Source: Pollutimonas sp035515055 (GTDB lineage Bacteria; Pseudomonadota; Gammaproteobacteria; Burkholderiales; Burkholderiaceae_B). Taken from it: a DNA stretch of 64,000 nt. The notes under the pieces are model-generated. The model did no database searches, was not told the DNA's origin, and worked only from the letters and a program-made list of their open reading frames with translations. The stretch is taken from contig DATJBV010000077.1 in NCBI GenBank assembly GCA_035515055.1, positions 1-64,000 on the forward strand. Direction: 5' to 3'. This document shows, piece after piece, positions 1-8,434 of this stretch (its first letter is position 1; each line of letters opens with the position of its first letter). A program made the translations under genes and the position numbers.

Positions 1-1
1 C

Positions 2-751
2 ATATGCGCCGGTGCGTTTACCATCGCCGTATCCCATTGGGGCCTGGGCGGACCTGGCGCCGTCATCTTTGTATTCGCGGTTGGTGCGGTGCTGGGACCC
101 GTGGATTCCTGGCAAACTGTCGTTGAACGGACAGCCGCCACTGGCGCGGGGGCAGCCTTGGCGTGGCTGGTCTGCATGGCATCCGACAGGCTGCGAACGC
201 AAGACGTTGTCGTGCCCGGACAACCATCGGGATTCCTGCCGCCATTCCGGCACCACTTGGCTGCCGCCAGCCGTATTGCGGCTGGCGCCGCTCTTGCGGC
301 GCTTATCACGTATTGGGCAGGCGGACACTACCCGGCATGGGCCGCCATAGGGGCGACTGCGGTAATGCAAGGGAGTCATTTGCATATCACAATGAGCCGG
401 TCGCTCCAGCGGATGGCAGGCACAATGATCGGCGCCGCGCTTGTATGGGCGATCCTGGCGCAAGACCCCGCTTTCTGGGCGATCGTGACGGCGATCGTGG
501 TTTTTCAGTTCATTACCGAGGTCATCATCGGCTACAACTATGCCTTGGGCCAGATTACCGTAACGCCCATGGCATTACTAATGACCCACTTGGCGTCTCC
601 CATCGCCGACAGCAACATGCCGGTGGAACGGGTCGTGGACACTATCATTGGCGCGGCCATCGGCATTGGACTAGCCGTGCTTTTCTCTTCTATCGACGAT
701 CGCGCCTACCTGGCAAGGCGGCGGATGCACTCCGCCGCCAACGAACCCTGA
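2..751 (+). CDS. FUSC/AaeB-type aromatic acid exporter family protein, C-terminal part
   Basis: The frame is open from the first bases of the window, so the start lies upstream; about 249 codons are visible. Several long hydrophobic segments (for example around AVGAVLGPV near the left edge and the stretch GTMIGAALVWAILA) alternate with short polar loops. This layout and the HYPAWAAIGATAVMQGS-like segment recall the membrane domains of FUSC-type proteins, inner-membrane exporters of aromatic acids and related compounds. The gene ends in a TGA 21 bases before the converging EamA gene. The family call rests on hydropathy and motif feel only; the substrate is unknown. Confidence 0.7.
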   Translation: MCAGAFTIAVSHWGLGGPGAVIFVFAVGAVLGPVDSWQTVVERTAATGAGAALAWLVCMASDRLRTQDVVVPGQPSGFLPPFRHHLAAASRIAAGAALAALITYWAGGHYPAWAAIGATAVMQGSHLHITMSRSLQRMAGTMIGAALVWAILAQDPAFWAIVTAIVVFQFITEVIIGYNYALGQITVTPMALLMTHLASPIADSNMPVERVVDTIIGAAIGIGLAVLFSSIDDRAYLARRRMHSAANEP

Positions 752-772
752 GCGGAATCCAGCGGCAACCGC

Positions 773-1669
773 TTAGCGCTGTGCCGCCCTGTTCCAGCGC
801 AACGTCCAGCCTTGCTGCATGCCTGCCGCAGCAACGAGAATCGCTGCCGCTCCCATCCACTGCGCCCACTCGAGCCGATGCCCAAACGCTACCCAATCGA
901 CCAAGATGGCCGCGATCGGATAAATGAACGACAAGGCACCGGTCAGGGCAACGGGCAGTTTCTGAATGGCGCCATAGAGCAACACATACATAATCCCGGT
1001 ATGCACGACGCCCATTGTCACCAGCAGCGTCCAGGCGGCTACCGGCTGTTGCGGCAAGGCAGCCACGTTCGCAAAGGGCATCAACATAAGGATGCCGGTG
1101 CAAACCTGTATGAAGGCAATGAGATGCGGCGGAGTCCCCGTCAGCCGCTTCACGAGCAAGGCGGCAATCGCGTATAGGAAAGCCGCGCCCATCGCCAGGC
1201 CAATGCCCACCAAATAACCCTCGCCGGCATACGAGGCCGTGCCGTGCGATTGCGTGATGGCCAACATCCCTAAAAACGCCAGAGTGAGCCATATCATTTT
1301 ATTGAGCGTAATCCGCTCACCCAGGAATAAAGCACCCAGCCCGACCAACATGAAGGGCTGGGTGTTATAGACGGCTGTGGCAATGCCTATGGAGGCACGT
1401 GGGTATGCGGCAAACAGCAGGACCCAATTGCCGACGATAGCCATGCCGCTGACAATGGCCAGCGCAAGAATCCGGCGGTTGAGCAATGCCGGGCGAAGCA
1501 CGCCCATGAAGGCGCAGATGACGAGCAACGCGGCGGCCCCGAAGACGCAGCGCCAAAACACCACATCCAGAACCGGCTGCCCGGACATGAGCACAAACCA
1601 GCCTATGGTGCCCGAAATCAGCATGGCGCTTGCCATCTCGAGCGAACCGCGTTTTACTTGATTGTCCAT
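773..1669 (-). CDS. EamA (DMT superfamily) metabolite exporter
   Basis: A 298-residue protein with about ten hydrophobic segments in two similar halves, the usual build of drug/metabolite transporter (EamA) proteins of the inner membrane. Conserved-looking pieces include FWRCVFGAAALL after the first helix, YNTQPFMLVGLGALFLGE at the end of the first half and GALSFIYPIAAILVDW in the second. I place the start at the ATG at 1669 because AAGGAG lies 7 bases upstream; a GTG two codons earlier is the alternative. It is divergent from an Lrp-type regulator, a common pairing for amino acid exporters, so export of an amino acid or related metabolite is a reasonable inference. Confidence 0.9.
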   Translation of the reverse strand: MDNQVKRGSLEMASAMLISGTIGWFVLMSGQPVLDVVFWRCVFGAAALLVICAFMGVLRPALLNRRILALAIVSGMAIVGNWVLLFAAYPRASIGIATAVYNTQPFMLVGLGALFLGERITLNKMIWLTLAFLGMLAITQSHGTASYAGEGYLVGIGLAMGAAFLYAIAALLVKRLTGTPPHLIAFIQVCTGILMLMPFANVAALPQQPVAAWTLLVTMGVVHTGIMYVLLYGAIQKLPVALTGALSFIYPIAAILVDWVAFGHRLEWAQWMGAAAILVAAAGMQQGWTLRWNRAAQR

Positions 1670-1706
1670 GTTCACACTCCTTGTTGGATGACATTAAGTG
1701 TGAACT
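1669..1706. promoter_or_regulatory. Inverted repeat at the EamA gene start
   Basis: A 9-base inverted repeat, GTTCACACT on one arm and AGTGTGAAC on the other, spans the EamA ribosome binding site in the EamA/Lrp divergent region. It could be an operator for the neighbouring Lrp-type regulator. In RNA it could form a hairpin that partly covers the AAGGAG ribosome binding site. The bases are seen; both roles are inference. Confidence 0.35.
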
Positions 1707-1801
1707 TCCGCACCGGCACACACCATGGCCAAAAAAAGCTCAAATCGCGAATTTTCCTTTTTTTGGGCGGCCAATAAACTCGCATCGCCTAAGAAACCAA
1801 T

Positions 1802-2251
1802 ATGACCGACCAGATCGACCGAATCATCATCAAAGCGCTAATGGAAGACTCGCGGCGCTCCATCAAGGCGTTGTCGCGCATTAGCGGCCTATCGTCGCCC
1901 AGCGTATCCGAGCGTTTGAAACGGCTGGAAGAACGCGGCGTAATTACGGGATACACGGTAACAGTCGATCCGCAAGCCTTCGGCTATCTTTTACAGGCTA
2001 TTGTACGAGTCCGCCCGTTGCCGGGCCAGCTGCACGCCGTGGAAAACCAACTCCAGGCCATCCCTGAATTTACCGAATGCGACAAGGTGACAGGCGAAGA
2101 TTGTTTCGTTGCACGAATGAACGTGCGCTCAATGGAACAGCTTGATGCCATCCTTGACAAGCTCGCGGGCCTGGCCGAGACCAATACTTCCATCGTCAAG
2201 TCGACACCGGTCAAGCGCCGCTTGCCTCCGTTGGGTCTAGAACGCCTGTAG
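1802..2251 (+). CDS. Lrp/AsnC family transcriptional regulator
   Basis: A 149-residue protein of normal length for the family. Residues about 3-60 form an AsnC-type winged helix-turn-helix (LMEDSRRSIKALSRISGLSS, then SVSERLKRLEERGVI), and residues about 65-140 a ligand-binding RAM domain with a GEDCFVARM core. Such proteins usually sense an amino acid and control adjacent transport or metabolism genes. The gene starts 132 bases from the divergently transcribed EamA exporter, its most likely target. Its last 15 bases overlap the end of the converging symporter gene. Confidence 0.93.
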   Translation: MTDQIDRIIIKALMEDSRRSIKALSRISGLSSPSVSERLKRLEERGVITGYTVTVDPQAFGYLLQAIVRVRPLPGQLHAVENQLQAIPEFTECDKVTGEDCFVARMNVRSMEQLDAILDKLAGLAETNTSIVKSTPVKRRLPPLGLERL

Positions 2252-3604
2252 CGCGTTCAACATGACCAACAAGATAAGCACCGGCGACACGTAGCGCAAC
2301 AAAAAAACAAGGACGCCGGCCAGCGTCCGGTTTGATAAGCGTCCGTTATTGGAAATCGCCTCCCGAAAGTTCTCCAGGCCCCAGCGCCAGCCGACGAAAA
2401 TGGCGATGAAGATACCGCCTACAGGCAACAGTATGTTGGACGAGACGTAATCGAAAAGATCGAATAGCGTCTTGTCGAAGACACGGAAACCAGACAACGT
2501 GCTGCTGGACAAGGCACAGCCGGAGCCAGCCAGCATCAGAAGCGCCAACGTCAGCAAAATGGCCCTGCTTCGCGGCATTCCAAGGCGCTCGTGCAGGATG
2601 ACGACCGGCACTTCCATCAGCGACAACATGGCGCCCGTCGCGGCCACGGCGGTCAGCACGAAGAAGATCACCATCAGGGCGTGGCCCATGGGAATTTGAG
2701 CAAACACGGCCGGTATAGTGATGAAGACCAGTGAAGGGCCCGCCGATGGCGCGAATCCGAAGGTAAAAACGGCCGGGAAAATAGCTATCCCGGCCAACAT
2801 GGAAACGCACAAATCGGCGCACATGACACGCAATGCGGTGCGCGGTATGTTCTGGTCATCTCGAAAATAGCTGCCATACGTCATCATGGTTCCCATGCCG
2901 ATGGACAATTTGAAGAAAGCCAGGCCCATGGCGGTCAGCACGACCGATCCGGACATCTTGCTGAAATCGGGGCTGAATAGAAAAGCCAGGCCTTGACCGG
3001 CCTTATCCAGGCCCAGGCTTACGACGCAAAGAAGGATCAGCAGGATGAACAATAACGGCATAAGCCGCTTGGCGATCGCCTCAATCCCGTTCGACACACC
3101 CAGAAGCAGTATTCCGCCAATGAAAAACAATACGCCCCACTGCCACAACAAGGATTGGACGGGATCGCTGATGAGCGCGTTGAACGCCGCTTCGGTGACC
3201 AGGGGGTCGCTGCTTAGAATGCTCCCACCCACCGCCTTGGCAATGTATGCAAAAACCCAGGCCACGACCTCGGAATAAAAAGCCAGGATCAGAAATGCGG
3301 CAATCATGCCGGAAGCCCCGATCAGCCACCAGGCCTGACCCCGGGGGGCCAGGATTTGCAATGCGGTGATCGGATTGGCCTTGGCGCGCCGCCCCAGCGT
3401 GATTTCCGCGATCATGACCGGGAGGCCGATCAGCAGCGTTGCCAATAGGTAGACGAGCAGGAAGCCGGCGCCGCCATTGGCTCCCGTGAGCGACGGGAAT
3501 TTCCAGATATTGCCCAGGCCCACGGCCGATCCGAGCGTAGCGGCTAAAACACCGAATGTGGAGCTGAAGCCTTCGCGCTTGACGCCCCCCTCAGCTGCCG
3601 CCAT
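2237..3604 (-). CDS. Sodium-dependent transporter of the NSS/SNF family
   Basis: A 455-residue inner-membrane symporter with about eleven or twelve hydrophobic helices. The N-terminal signature of the family is clear: GSAVGLGNIWKFPSLTGANG near residues 26-45, where sodium and substrate are bound, followed by the GRR-containing first cytoplasmic loop. Bacterial members import amino acids or similar solutes with sodium. It lies 36 bases downstream of a periplasmic binding protein gene and on the same strand as the ABC genes, so it is probably the last gene of that cluster. Its 3' end overlaps that of the Lrp gene by 15 bases. Confidence 0.93.
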   Translation of the reverse strand: MAAAEGGVKREGFSSTFGVLAATLGSAVGLGNIWKFPSLTGANGGAGFLLVYLLATLLIGLPVMIAEITLGRRAKANPITALQILAPRGQAWWLIGASGMIAAFLILAFYSEVVAWVFAYIAKAVGGSILSSDPLVTEAAFNALISDPVQSLLWQWGVLFFIGGILLLGVSNGIEAIAKRLMPLLFILLILLCVVSLGLDKAGQGLAFLFSPDFSKMSGSVVLTAMGLAFFKLSIGMGTMMTYGSYFRDDQNIPRTALRVMCADLCVSMLAGIAIFPAVFTFGFAPSAGPSLVFITIPAVFAQIPMGHALMVIFFVLTAVAATGAMLSLMEVPVVILHERLGMPRSRAILLTLALLMLAGSGCALSSSTLSGFRVFDKTLFDLFDYVSSNILLPVGGIFIAIFVGWRWGLENFREAISNNGRLSNRTLAGVLVFLLRYVSPVLILLVMLNALQAF

Positions 3605-3640
3605 TACGGCTCCCGGGCAAACTGCGCGGAGGGGCCGCCG

Positions 3641-4510
3641 TCAATGACAGTCGCTGACGGTCTGGTCCAGATAAACCTCGAAGGCGATGTCGCGTACACG
3701 CTGGACATTGAGCTTTGCCAGGTAACGTTTAGATTTCCATTCATCCGTTAACTGCCTTAAGGCAGTGATAGTGTCGGCATCGTCGGACCTGACAATGAAG
3801 TCCAGGCTTGTTCCAGGCAAGGTGCTGGGGGGTAGGCTTGCGGAGAATTTCTTCCATTCGGGCAATTCGATCAGTGCATTCAGCATCGTATCATCATGCA
3901 GCGCCGCGTCGCACTGCCCAATGCGCAATGCCAGCAATGCATCGGCGGGCGCCTTGTATACCTGCTCTATCGCGCCGTGCAGGTCCGCCATTTTTCCCAC
4001 ATACCGGCCGCCTTCCGACACACAAACCGTCCGCCCCTTCAGCTGCGCCCATGACTTTATATCGGTGTCGGTGCGCATGATGACCATCGCCCGCGCCGCA
4101 TATCCAGTCGGGATCCGGATCATGTCCGGTGGCGTGTAGGCGTTTGCGGGCAGCGATCGCAACGCGATCGCGCGGGCGTTGCGATTTCCTGGCCTCGGCG
4201 CGGAATCGCTACCGTCGCTCAGCTTGGTGGCAGGCACGATGTCCACCCGCTCGCCCAGTTTTTGAGCAACGGCTTCAGCCATCGCCGCGTCCGGCATCTC
4301 GGGCGTTCGAACCTTGGCCCCTGGAACGAAAGCGGGCACGACGTAGTCGACGCCCACGAGCAGCGTCGGAGCTGCCGCCGCGTCGCTTTGGGCCCCGGTA
4401 GCGGCGGCTCCGAAAGCAGCCGCGCCTATCATCATGGCGGCCGCGCGGGGTAATAGGGACCGGCGCAGACGGCCGGCAAGGCTCATGCGGGAGTTATGCA
4501 GGCTAGACAT
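3641..4510 (-). CDS. Periplasmic substrate-binding protein, SBP family 3-like
   Basis: A 289-residue protein with an N-terminal export signal: a basic stretch (RLRRSLLPR), a hydrophobic alanine-rich core and a likely cut near AQSDA-AAA. The mature part has the two-lobe solute-binding layout, including WAQLKGRTVCVSEGG at the lobe 1 to lobe 2 turn and QCDAALHDD, typical of family 3 binding proteins. Its start overlaps the end of the permease gene by 8 bases, so the two are probably translationally coupled. It is a second binding protein in a cluster that already has a NitT/TauT-type one. An internal ATG at residue 9 is an alternative start. Confidence 0.8.
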   Translation of the reverse strand: MSSLHNSRMSLAGRLRRSLLPRAAAMMIGAAAFGAAATGAQSDAAAAPTLLVGVDYVVPAFVPGAKVRTPEMPDAAMAEAVAQKLGERVDIVPATKLSDGSDSAPRPGNRNARAIALRSLPANAYTPPDMIRIPTGYAARAMVIMRTDTDIKSWAQLKGRTVCVSEGGRYVGKMADLHGAIEQVYKAPADALLALRIGQCDAALHDDTMLNALIELPEWKKFSASLPPSTLPGTSLDFIVRSDDADTITALRQLTDEWKSKRYLAKLNVQRVRDIAFEVYLDQTVSDCH

Positions 4511-5276
4511 ATTGATAGCGAAGCACGCGACGTTTCAGATTTTCGAGGAATACCTGATCGATCAAGGTAGCCAGGATGGCTATCGTAAGAATATTGGCCA
4601 TGACGCCGATCATGTCCGCGGTCTCGCCCGCGTAAGCCAGCGAACGGCCCAGTCCCTGGCCGAACCCGATCAGCATCTCGGCGGAAATCAACGCCCGCCA
4701 GGCATTGCCGAACGCCAGTTGCGCCCCGGTAATGAGCTCGGGCATGACGGCCGGCAAGTACACGCGTTTGAGCATGTCCCATCGGCTGGCGCCCATGACC
4801 CGTGCTGCCGAAACATGCACGTTCAGCACGCTTTCCGTTGCGTTCATCACGGAAAGCGCCGCTGGGAAAAAGGCCGCCAGTGCAACGACGACAATGATGG
4901 GCATATTGCCGAAGCCCATCAGGATCAGGAACAGCGGCACCCAGGCGATCGACGGGATGGACTGCAAGATGATGATGGCGGACTTCAGGACTTCCCGGAA
5001 AAAAAACAAGACCGCCCCGACAAGGCCGAAACCGATGCCGAACAGCAGGGCAAATCCATAGCCGAAACCCAGCCTCGTCAGGCTGCCCGACAACGCGCTG
5101 CGAAAGTCGGATGACTGAATATCGTGCCACAGGCGCAGCACCACGAACGGCACATCCGGCATAAGAAAGTCCGGAAGAAACCAGGCTGATACCTGCCAAA
5201 ACATTAAGATGGCGGCAACGGCAACGACCATTGCCACCTTTTTGCGAAAACCGCTAAGTCGAATCTGTGTGCTCAT
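4503..5276 (-). CDS. ABC transporter permease, NitT/TauT/SsuC type
   Basis: A 257-residue inner-membrane protein with about six helices. The cytoplasmic coupling loop of the family is present (VSAARVMGASRWDMLKRVYLPAVMPEL, the EAA region), and the helix before it carries SIPSIAWVPLFLI, typical of sulfonate/nitrate/taurine permeases. It pairs with the ATPase and binding protein encoded just upstream, 42 bases from the binding protein stop. The substrate (sulfonate, nitrate, thiamin precursor or another small molecule) cannot be told from the sequence. Confidence 0.93.
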   Translation of the reverse strand: MSTQIRLSGFRKKVAMVVAVAAILMFWQVSAWFLPDFLMPDVPFVVLRLWHDIQSSDFRSALSGSLTRLGFGYGFALLFGIGFGLVGAVLFFFREVLKSAIIILQSIPSIAWVPLFLILMGFGNMPIIVVVALAAFFPAALSVMNATESVLNVHVSAARVMGASRWDMLKRVYLPAVMPELITGAQLAFGNAWRALISAEMLIGFGQGLGRSLAYAGETADMIGVMANILTIAILATLIDQVFLENLKRRVLRYQYV

Positions 5277-5318
5277 GAATGCTTCAAAAATGGGCCGCGC
5301 GCAAAATACGCCAGCAAA

Positions 5319-6314
5319 TTACAACTTGCGCGCTTGCTGCCATTCCAGGTCGACAATGCTGTTGACGTCAAAAGGTTTTCCGTCTTTTGTCTTGAGCGCG
5401 CCCTGCTCTTGCATGATATCGGCGATTTCCTGCATTCTGTCGAGTTCTTTTGGCGTGAGCACAGGGCTGAACGTCTGGCTCTTAATTGCATCGCTTATTA
5501 CCTGGTCGCGGCTCATTTCGCCATGCTTGAGCGTCTTGAGCGTGGGTTCGGCAATAAAGTAGCTGGAAATCAGCTTGGCGGCTTCATCGGGCTTGGTCTG
5601 CATGAGCTCGATGGCATCGCGCTGGGCGTCCAGCGACTTCCACACGCCTTCCTTGTTCGTTTCCAGCGTCTTGCCGGAAGTGATCACGACCATGCAAGGA
5701 AATGGCCATACTTCACCAATTTCATAAATTTGCTTGACCGGCGCAATAAGCTGGGCAATACGCGCCTGCGGTTCGAACAGGAACGCGGCATCGACACGGC
5801 TGCCGACCAGCGACTGCACAGCAACCTGCGGACTGACGCCCATAATGGTCAAGTCGTCGGGGGTAAGGCCGGCGTTCTTAAGAACCACGCCGCGAAGCAC
5901 GGTGTCGGCCGTGCTGCCCTCTTTCTGCGAGGCCAGCGTATGGCCCTTGAGACCCGCCACGTCGTTGATGCCGCTGTCGTCGCGAACTACGATAGCATGG
6001 TAGCCGTGTTGGGCGCCGCTCACTACTTTGAGGTCCGCGCCTTTCGAAGACCAGGAGGCCGCATTGGTGAACCCGAGCACGCCAGTATCCAGTTGCCCGC
6101 CCACAATGGCCTTGATCAGGTCGGTACCCGACTTGAACTCCACCATCTCCACATCGAGGCCGTGCTTTTTGTAAAAGCCACCCTCATACGCCGTGATGGC
6201 TTGCGCATCGTCCATGACGCGCAAGTAGCCCACCCGGAATTTATCGGCGGCCATTGCCTGGCCGGCCATCGCCAGCGCCGCAAGCGCCGGCACAAGTAAA
6301 CGTAGCAGTTTCAT
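5319..6314 (-). CDS. ABC transporter substrate-binding protein, NitT/TauT/SsuA type
   Basis: A 331-residue exported protein. A signal peptide ends near residue 22 (LAMAGQAMA-AD). The mature N-terminus KFRVGYLRVMDDAQAITAYE and the following GGFYKKHGLDVEMVEFKSGTD segment are characteristic of NMT1/SsuA-like proteins that bind sulfonates, nitrate or pyrimidine precursors in the periplasm. It lies between the ATPase gene (4-base ATGA overlap) and the permease gene, which makes a complete three-part importer. The substrate is not identifiable here. Confidence 0.93.
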   Translation of the reverse strand: MKLLRLLVPALAALAMAGQAMAADKFRVGYLRVMDDAQAITAYEGGFYKKHGLDVEMVEFKSGTDLIKAIVGGQLDTGVLGFTNAASWSSKGADLKVVSGAQHGYHAIVVRDDSGINDVAGLKGHTLASQKEGSTADTVLRGVVLKNAGLTPDDLTIMGVSPQVAVQSLVGSRVDAAFLFEPQARIAQLIAPVKQIYEIGEVWPFPCMVVITSGKTLETNKEGVWKSLDAQRDAIELMQTKPDEAAKLISSYFIAEPTLKTLKHGEMSRDQVISDAIKSQTFSPVLTPKELDRMQEIADIMQEQGALKTKDGKPFDVNSIVDLEWQQARKL

Positions 6315-7084
6315 ACTTCAAGTTCCTCTATTGATTTGGCAACGTCATCCTGGTCGGCATGTATGCCGAGCAGGCCTAGGATTTCGCGGCGCATCGCGGC
6401 GAATTCCGATAAATCGTGCGTTTTTTCATGGTGGGACAGGTTGAACTCTTTCAACACCGTTGCGGGACGCTGGCTGAACACCAGAATCCGGTCGGCCAGA
6501 AACAGCGCTTCATCCACATCGTGCGTGACGAGCAACACCGTGGGTCCAGCCTCGCGTATCAGGTCCCGCAGCGAATCCTGCAGGGTCATGCGGGTAAGCG
6601 CATCGAGAGCGCCAAAGGGTTCGTCCAGCAATAACGCCTTTGGGTGCGAAATGAACGCACGCGCCAGGGCGGCGCGTTGCCGCATGCCCCCGGATACCTG
6701 ATGCGGGTAGTAAGTTTCAAATCCTTCAAGATTGACTTTAGCCAGCCACTCGCGAGCTCGCCTTCGCGATTCCTTTTTGTCGTTACGTTGGAATTCCAAC
6801 GCTAACGCCACGTTTTGTTCAAGGGTAAGCCATGGATACAAGGCGTTTTCCTGGAACATCAGGGTGCGTTCCGGATGTGGCCCCTGCACAGGCAAGTCGT
6901 CGACCAGCATGGCGCCGCCACTGGGCTTTTCCAGGCCGGCGGCGATATGCAGCAGCGTGGACTTGCCGCAACCCGACGGACCGACAAGCGCGACGAGTTC
7001 GCCGTCCTGTATGTCGCGGCTGAAGTCCTTGATAACTTGAAGGCCAGAAAAATGCTTCTCTATATTCTGGAAAGACAGCTTCAT
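6311..7084 (-). CDS. ABC transporter ATP-binding protein, NitT/TauT/SsuB type
   Basis: A 257-residue cytoplasmic ATPase. Walker A GPSGCGKST is at residues 35-43, the Q-loop is in MFQENALYPW, the signature reads VSGGMRQR and Walker B LLLDEPFGALD, followed by the H-loop in VTHDVDEA. It is the first gene of the leftward cluster ATPase, binding protein, permease, second binding protein, NSS symporter. The 3' end overlaps the binding protein start by 4 bases. It energises import by the adjacent permease. Confidence 0.94.
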   Translation of the reverse strand: MKLSFQNIEKHFSGLQVIKDFSRDIQDGELVALVGPSGCGKSTLLHIAAGLEKPSGGAMLVDDLPVQGPHPERTLMFQENALYPWLTLEQNVALALEFQRNDKKESRRRAREWLAKVNLEGFETYYPHQVSGGMRQRAALARAFISHPKALLLDEPFGALDALTRMTLQDSLRDLIREAGPTVLLVTHDVDEALFLADRILVFSQRPATVLKEFNLSHHEKTHDLSEFAAMRREILGLLGIHADQDDVAKSIEELEV

Positions 7085-7188
7085 TGAAATTCAATTAAGG
7101 TTTAGTTATATTGAACTTTACTTTTTGGCTGATCCCCTAACAAGCATTTATATTGTCTTTGCTTATATGCAAAAGATATATAGGCGTT
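7085..7188 (-). promoter_or_regulatory. AT-rich gap carrying the likely promoter of the leftward ABC cluster
   Basis: This 104-base gap is much more AT-rich than its surroundings. It holds a small palindrome TTGAA-A-TTCAA and, further upstream, TTTGC and GCAAA arms around TTATAT. The promoter of the ABC cluster should lie here, but I could not fix a -35/-10 pair with good spacing. Confidence 0.35.
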
Positions 7189-7776
7189 TTATTCAGCGGG
7201 GTAAGTGCGGCTCATGGTGTGGTATTCGCGGTTCGGCATCATGTCGGTGCCTATCGCCATGCGATTCGACATGTTGTAGAAGGCCACCGTATCCGCCAGA
7301 TCAAAAATATCTTCGGAGGTCAGGCCCACCGCTCGCAGCAAGTCTCTATCTTCGTCAATGACCAGGTGAGGAGTCTTGGTCAGCTTCCACGCGAAATCCA
7401 ACATTGCGCGCTGGCGCCCATCGAGCTTGGCGACCCGGTAATTCATGACCAGCATCTCGCCAAGTTCGGGATCGCCGGATAAGCTGCGAACAGCCTGGCC
7501 ATGGGCCACGAGACAGTAGTAACAGCTATTGGCGCTGGAAACGACAACGGCAACCATTTCACGCTCCAGCTTGCTCAAGCCTGATTCAGCGAACATAAGC
7601 TCGTTATAAGTCGCCATGAAATTGCGCAGCTTATTGGGACGCAGGCTGTAGGCGGACAGCACATTGGGAACCATCCCCAGCTTGTCTACGCATTTCTGGA
7701 AAACGGCCTGCAAGTCCTGGTCGAGACTTTTTGCGTCGGGAACACCCAGTGCGGATATATGATTGGGTTGCGGCAT
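7189..7776 (-). CDS. AhpD-like peroxidase-related enzyme (carboxymuconolactone decarboxylase fold)
   Basis: A 195-residue protein with the alkylhydroperoxidase AhpD core: SCYYCLVAHG carries the redox Cys-x-x-Cys pair with the trailing histidine, preceded by LSKLEREMVAVVVSSAN. The C-terminal part (DIFDLADTVAFYNMSNRMA) matches the longer peroxidase-related branch of the family. Such enzymes use the cysteine pair to reduce peroxides or other oxidants. The first 14 codons' worth of upstream DNA is shared with the start region of a divergent hemerythrin gene. Confidence 0.9.
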   Translation of the reverse strand: MPQPNHISALGVPDAKSLDQDLQAVFQKCVDKLGMVPNVLSAYSLRPNKLRNFMATYNELMFAESGLSKLEREMVAVVVSSANSCYYCLVAHGQAVRSLSGDPELGEMLVMNYRVAKLDGRQRAMLDFAWKLTKTPHLVIDEDRDLLRAVGLTSEDIFDLADTVAFYNMSNRMAIGTDMMPNREYHTMSRTYPAE

Positions 7777-7852
7777 GTCTGGCTCCTATTGTTTTGCTAT
7801 GCTTTTACGAATAACGGATCATAACGGTTGGCTGCTTTACAGGATACCCATC

Positions 7853-8404
7853 TTGAGCACTTCATTCCCCGGCTTTCCCGACCCCGCAGCCAGCACAGAG
7901 GTACCCCTCGAGATGCTGGCTTCCTGTCACCTGCGCATTCAGAAAATGTGCGCGACTCTGGGCCGTCTGGCGGCGTATCTGCCGGCGCATGGCAGCGATG
8001 ACCAGGCACGCCAGGCGGCCGCCCGCATTAAGCGGTATTTCGATACAGCGGCGCCGCTCCATCATGCCGACGAAGAGGCCGATCTGTTTCCCGCTTTATT
8101 GGAATCCATGGCGGGCTCCGATGCGGTCTGTATCCGGGAGATGATCGAACACCTGACGTCGCAACACCGGATCCTGGAGGCGGCGTGGGCCCGCCTGCGA
8201 GATCCGCTCGAATTGATCGCCGCCGGCCAGTCCGCAACACTACCCCCGGACGGCGTGGCCCTTTTCACCGAAACGTATGAACAGCACCTGAACTACGAAG
8301 AAGACGAGCTACTTCCCATGGCGGCCAGGCTGTTGGCCCAGGCCGATCTCACCCGCATTGGACTCGCAATGCGGGCCAGGCGCGGGTTGGAAGCGGCCGA
8401 CTAA
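7853..8404 (+). CDS. Hemerythrin HHE cation-binding domain protein
   Basis: A four-helix protein with the metal-binding residues of hemerythrin-like domains: HHADEEADLF, TSQHRILE and YEQHLNYEEDELLP. These bind a non-haem di-iron centre; family roles include oxygen or nitric oxide sensing and iron handling. I place the start at TTG 7853 (183 residues, first residues STSFPGF) because AGGATA precedes it at suitable distance and the domain begins soon after. In-frame ATGs at 7763 and 7799 would add an unlikely N-terminus. Its neighbour is an AhpD-like redox enzyme, which suggests a stress role. Confidence 0.85.
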   Translation: MSTSFPGFPDPAASTEVPLEMLASCHLRIQKMCATLGRLAAYLPAHGSDDQARQAAARIKRYFDTAAPLHHADEEADLFPALLESMAGSDAVCIREMIEHLTSQHRILEAAWARLRDPLELIAAGQSATLPPDGVALFTETYEQHLNYEEDELLPMAARLLAQADLTRIGLAMRARRGLEAAD

Positions 8405-8434
8405 ACGGCGCCCGACGTTGAATATCCGGAAGGC

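Noticed and set aside
5334..6299. A 321-codon open frame on the plus strand
   Set aside because: It mirrors the NitT/TauT-type binding protein gene almost exactly and shows no recognisable protein features.
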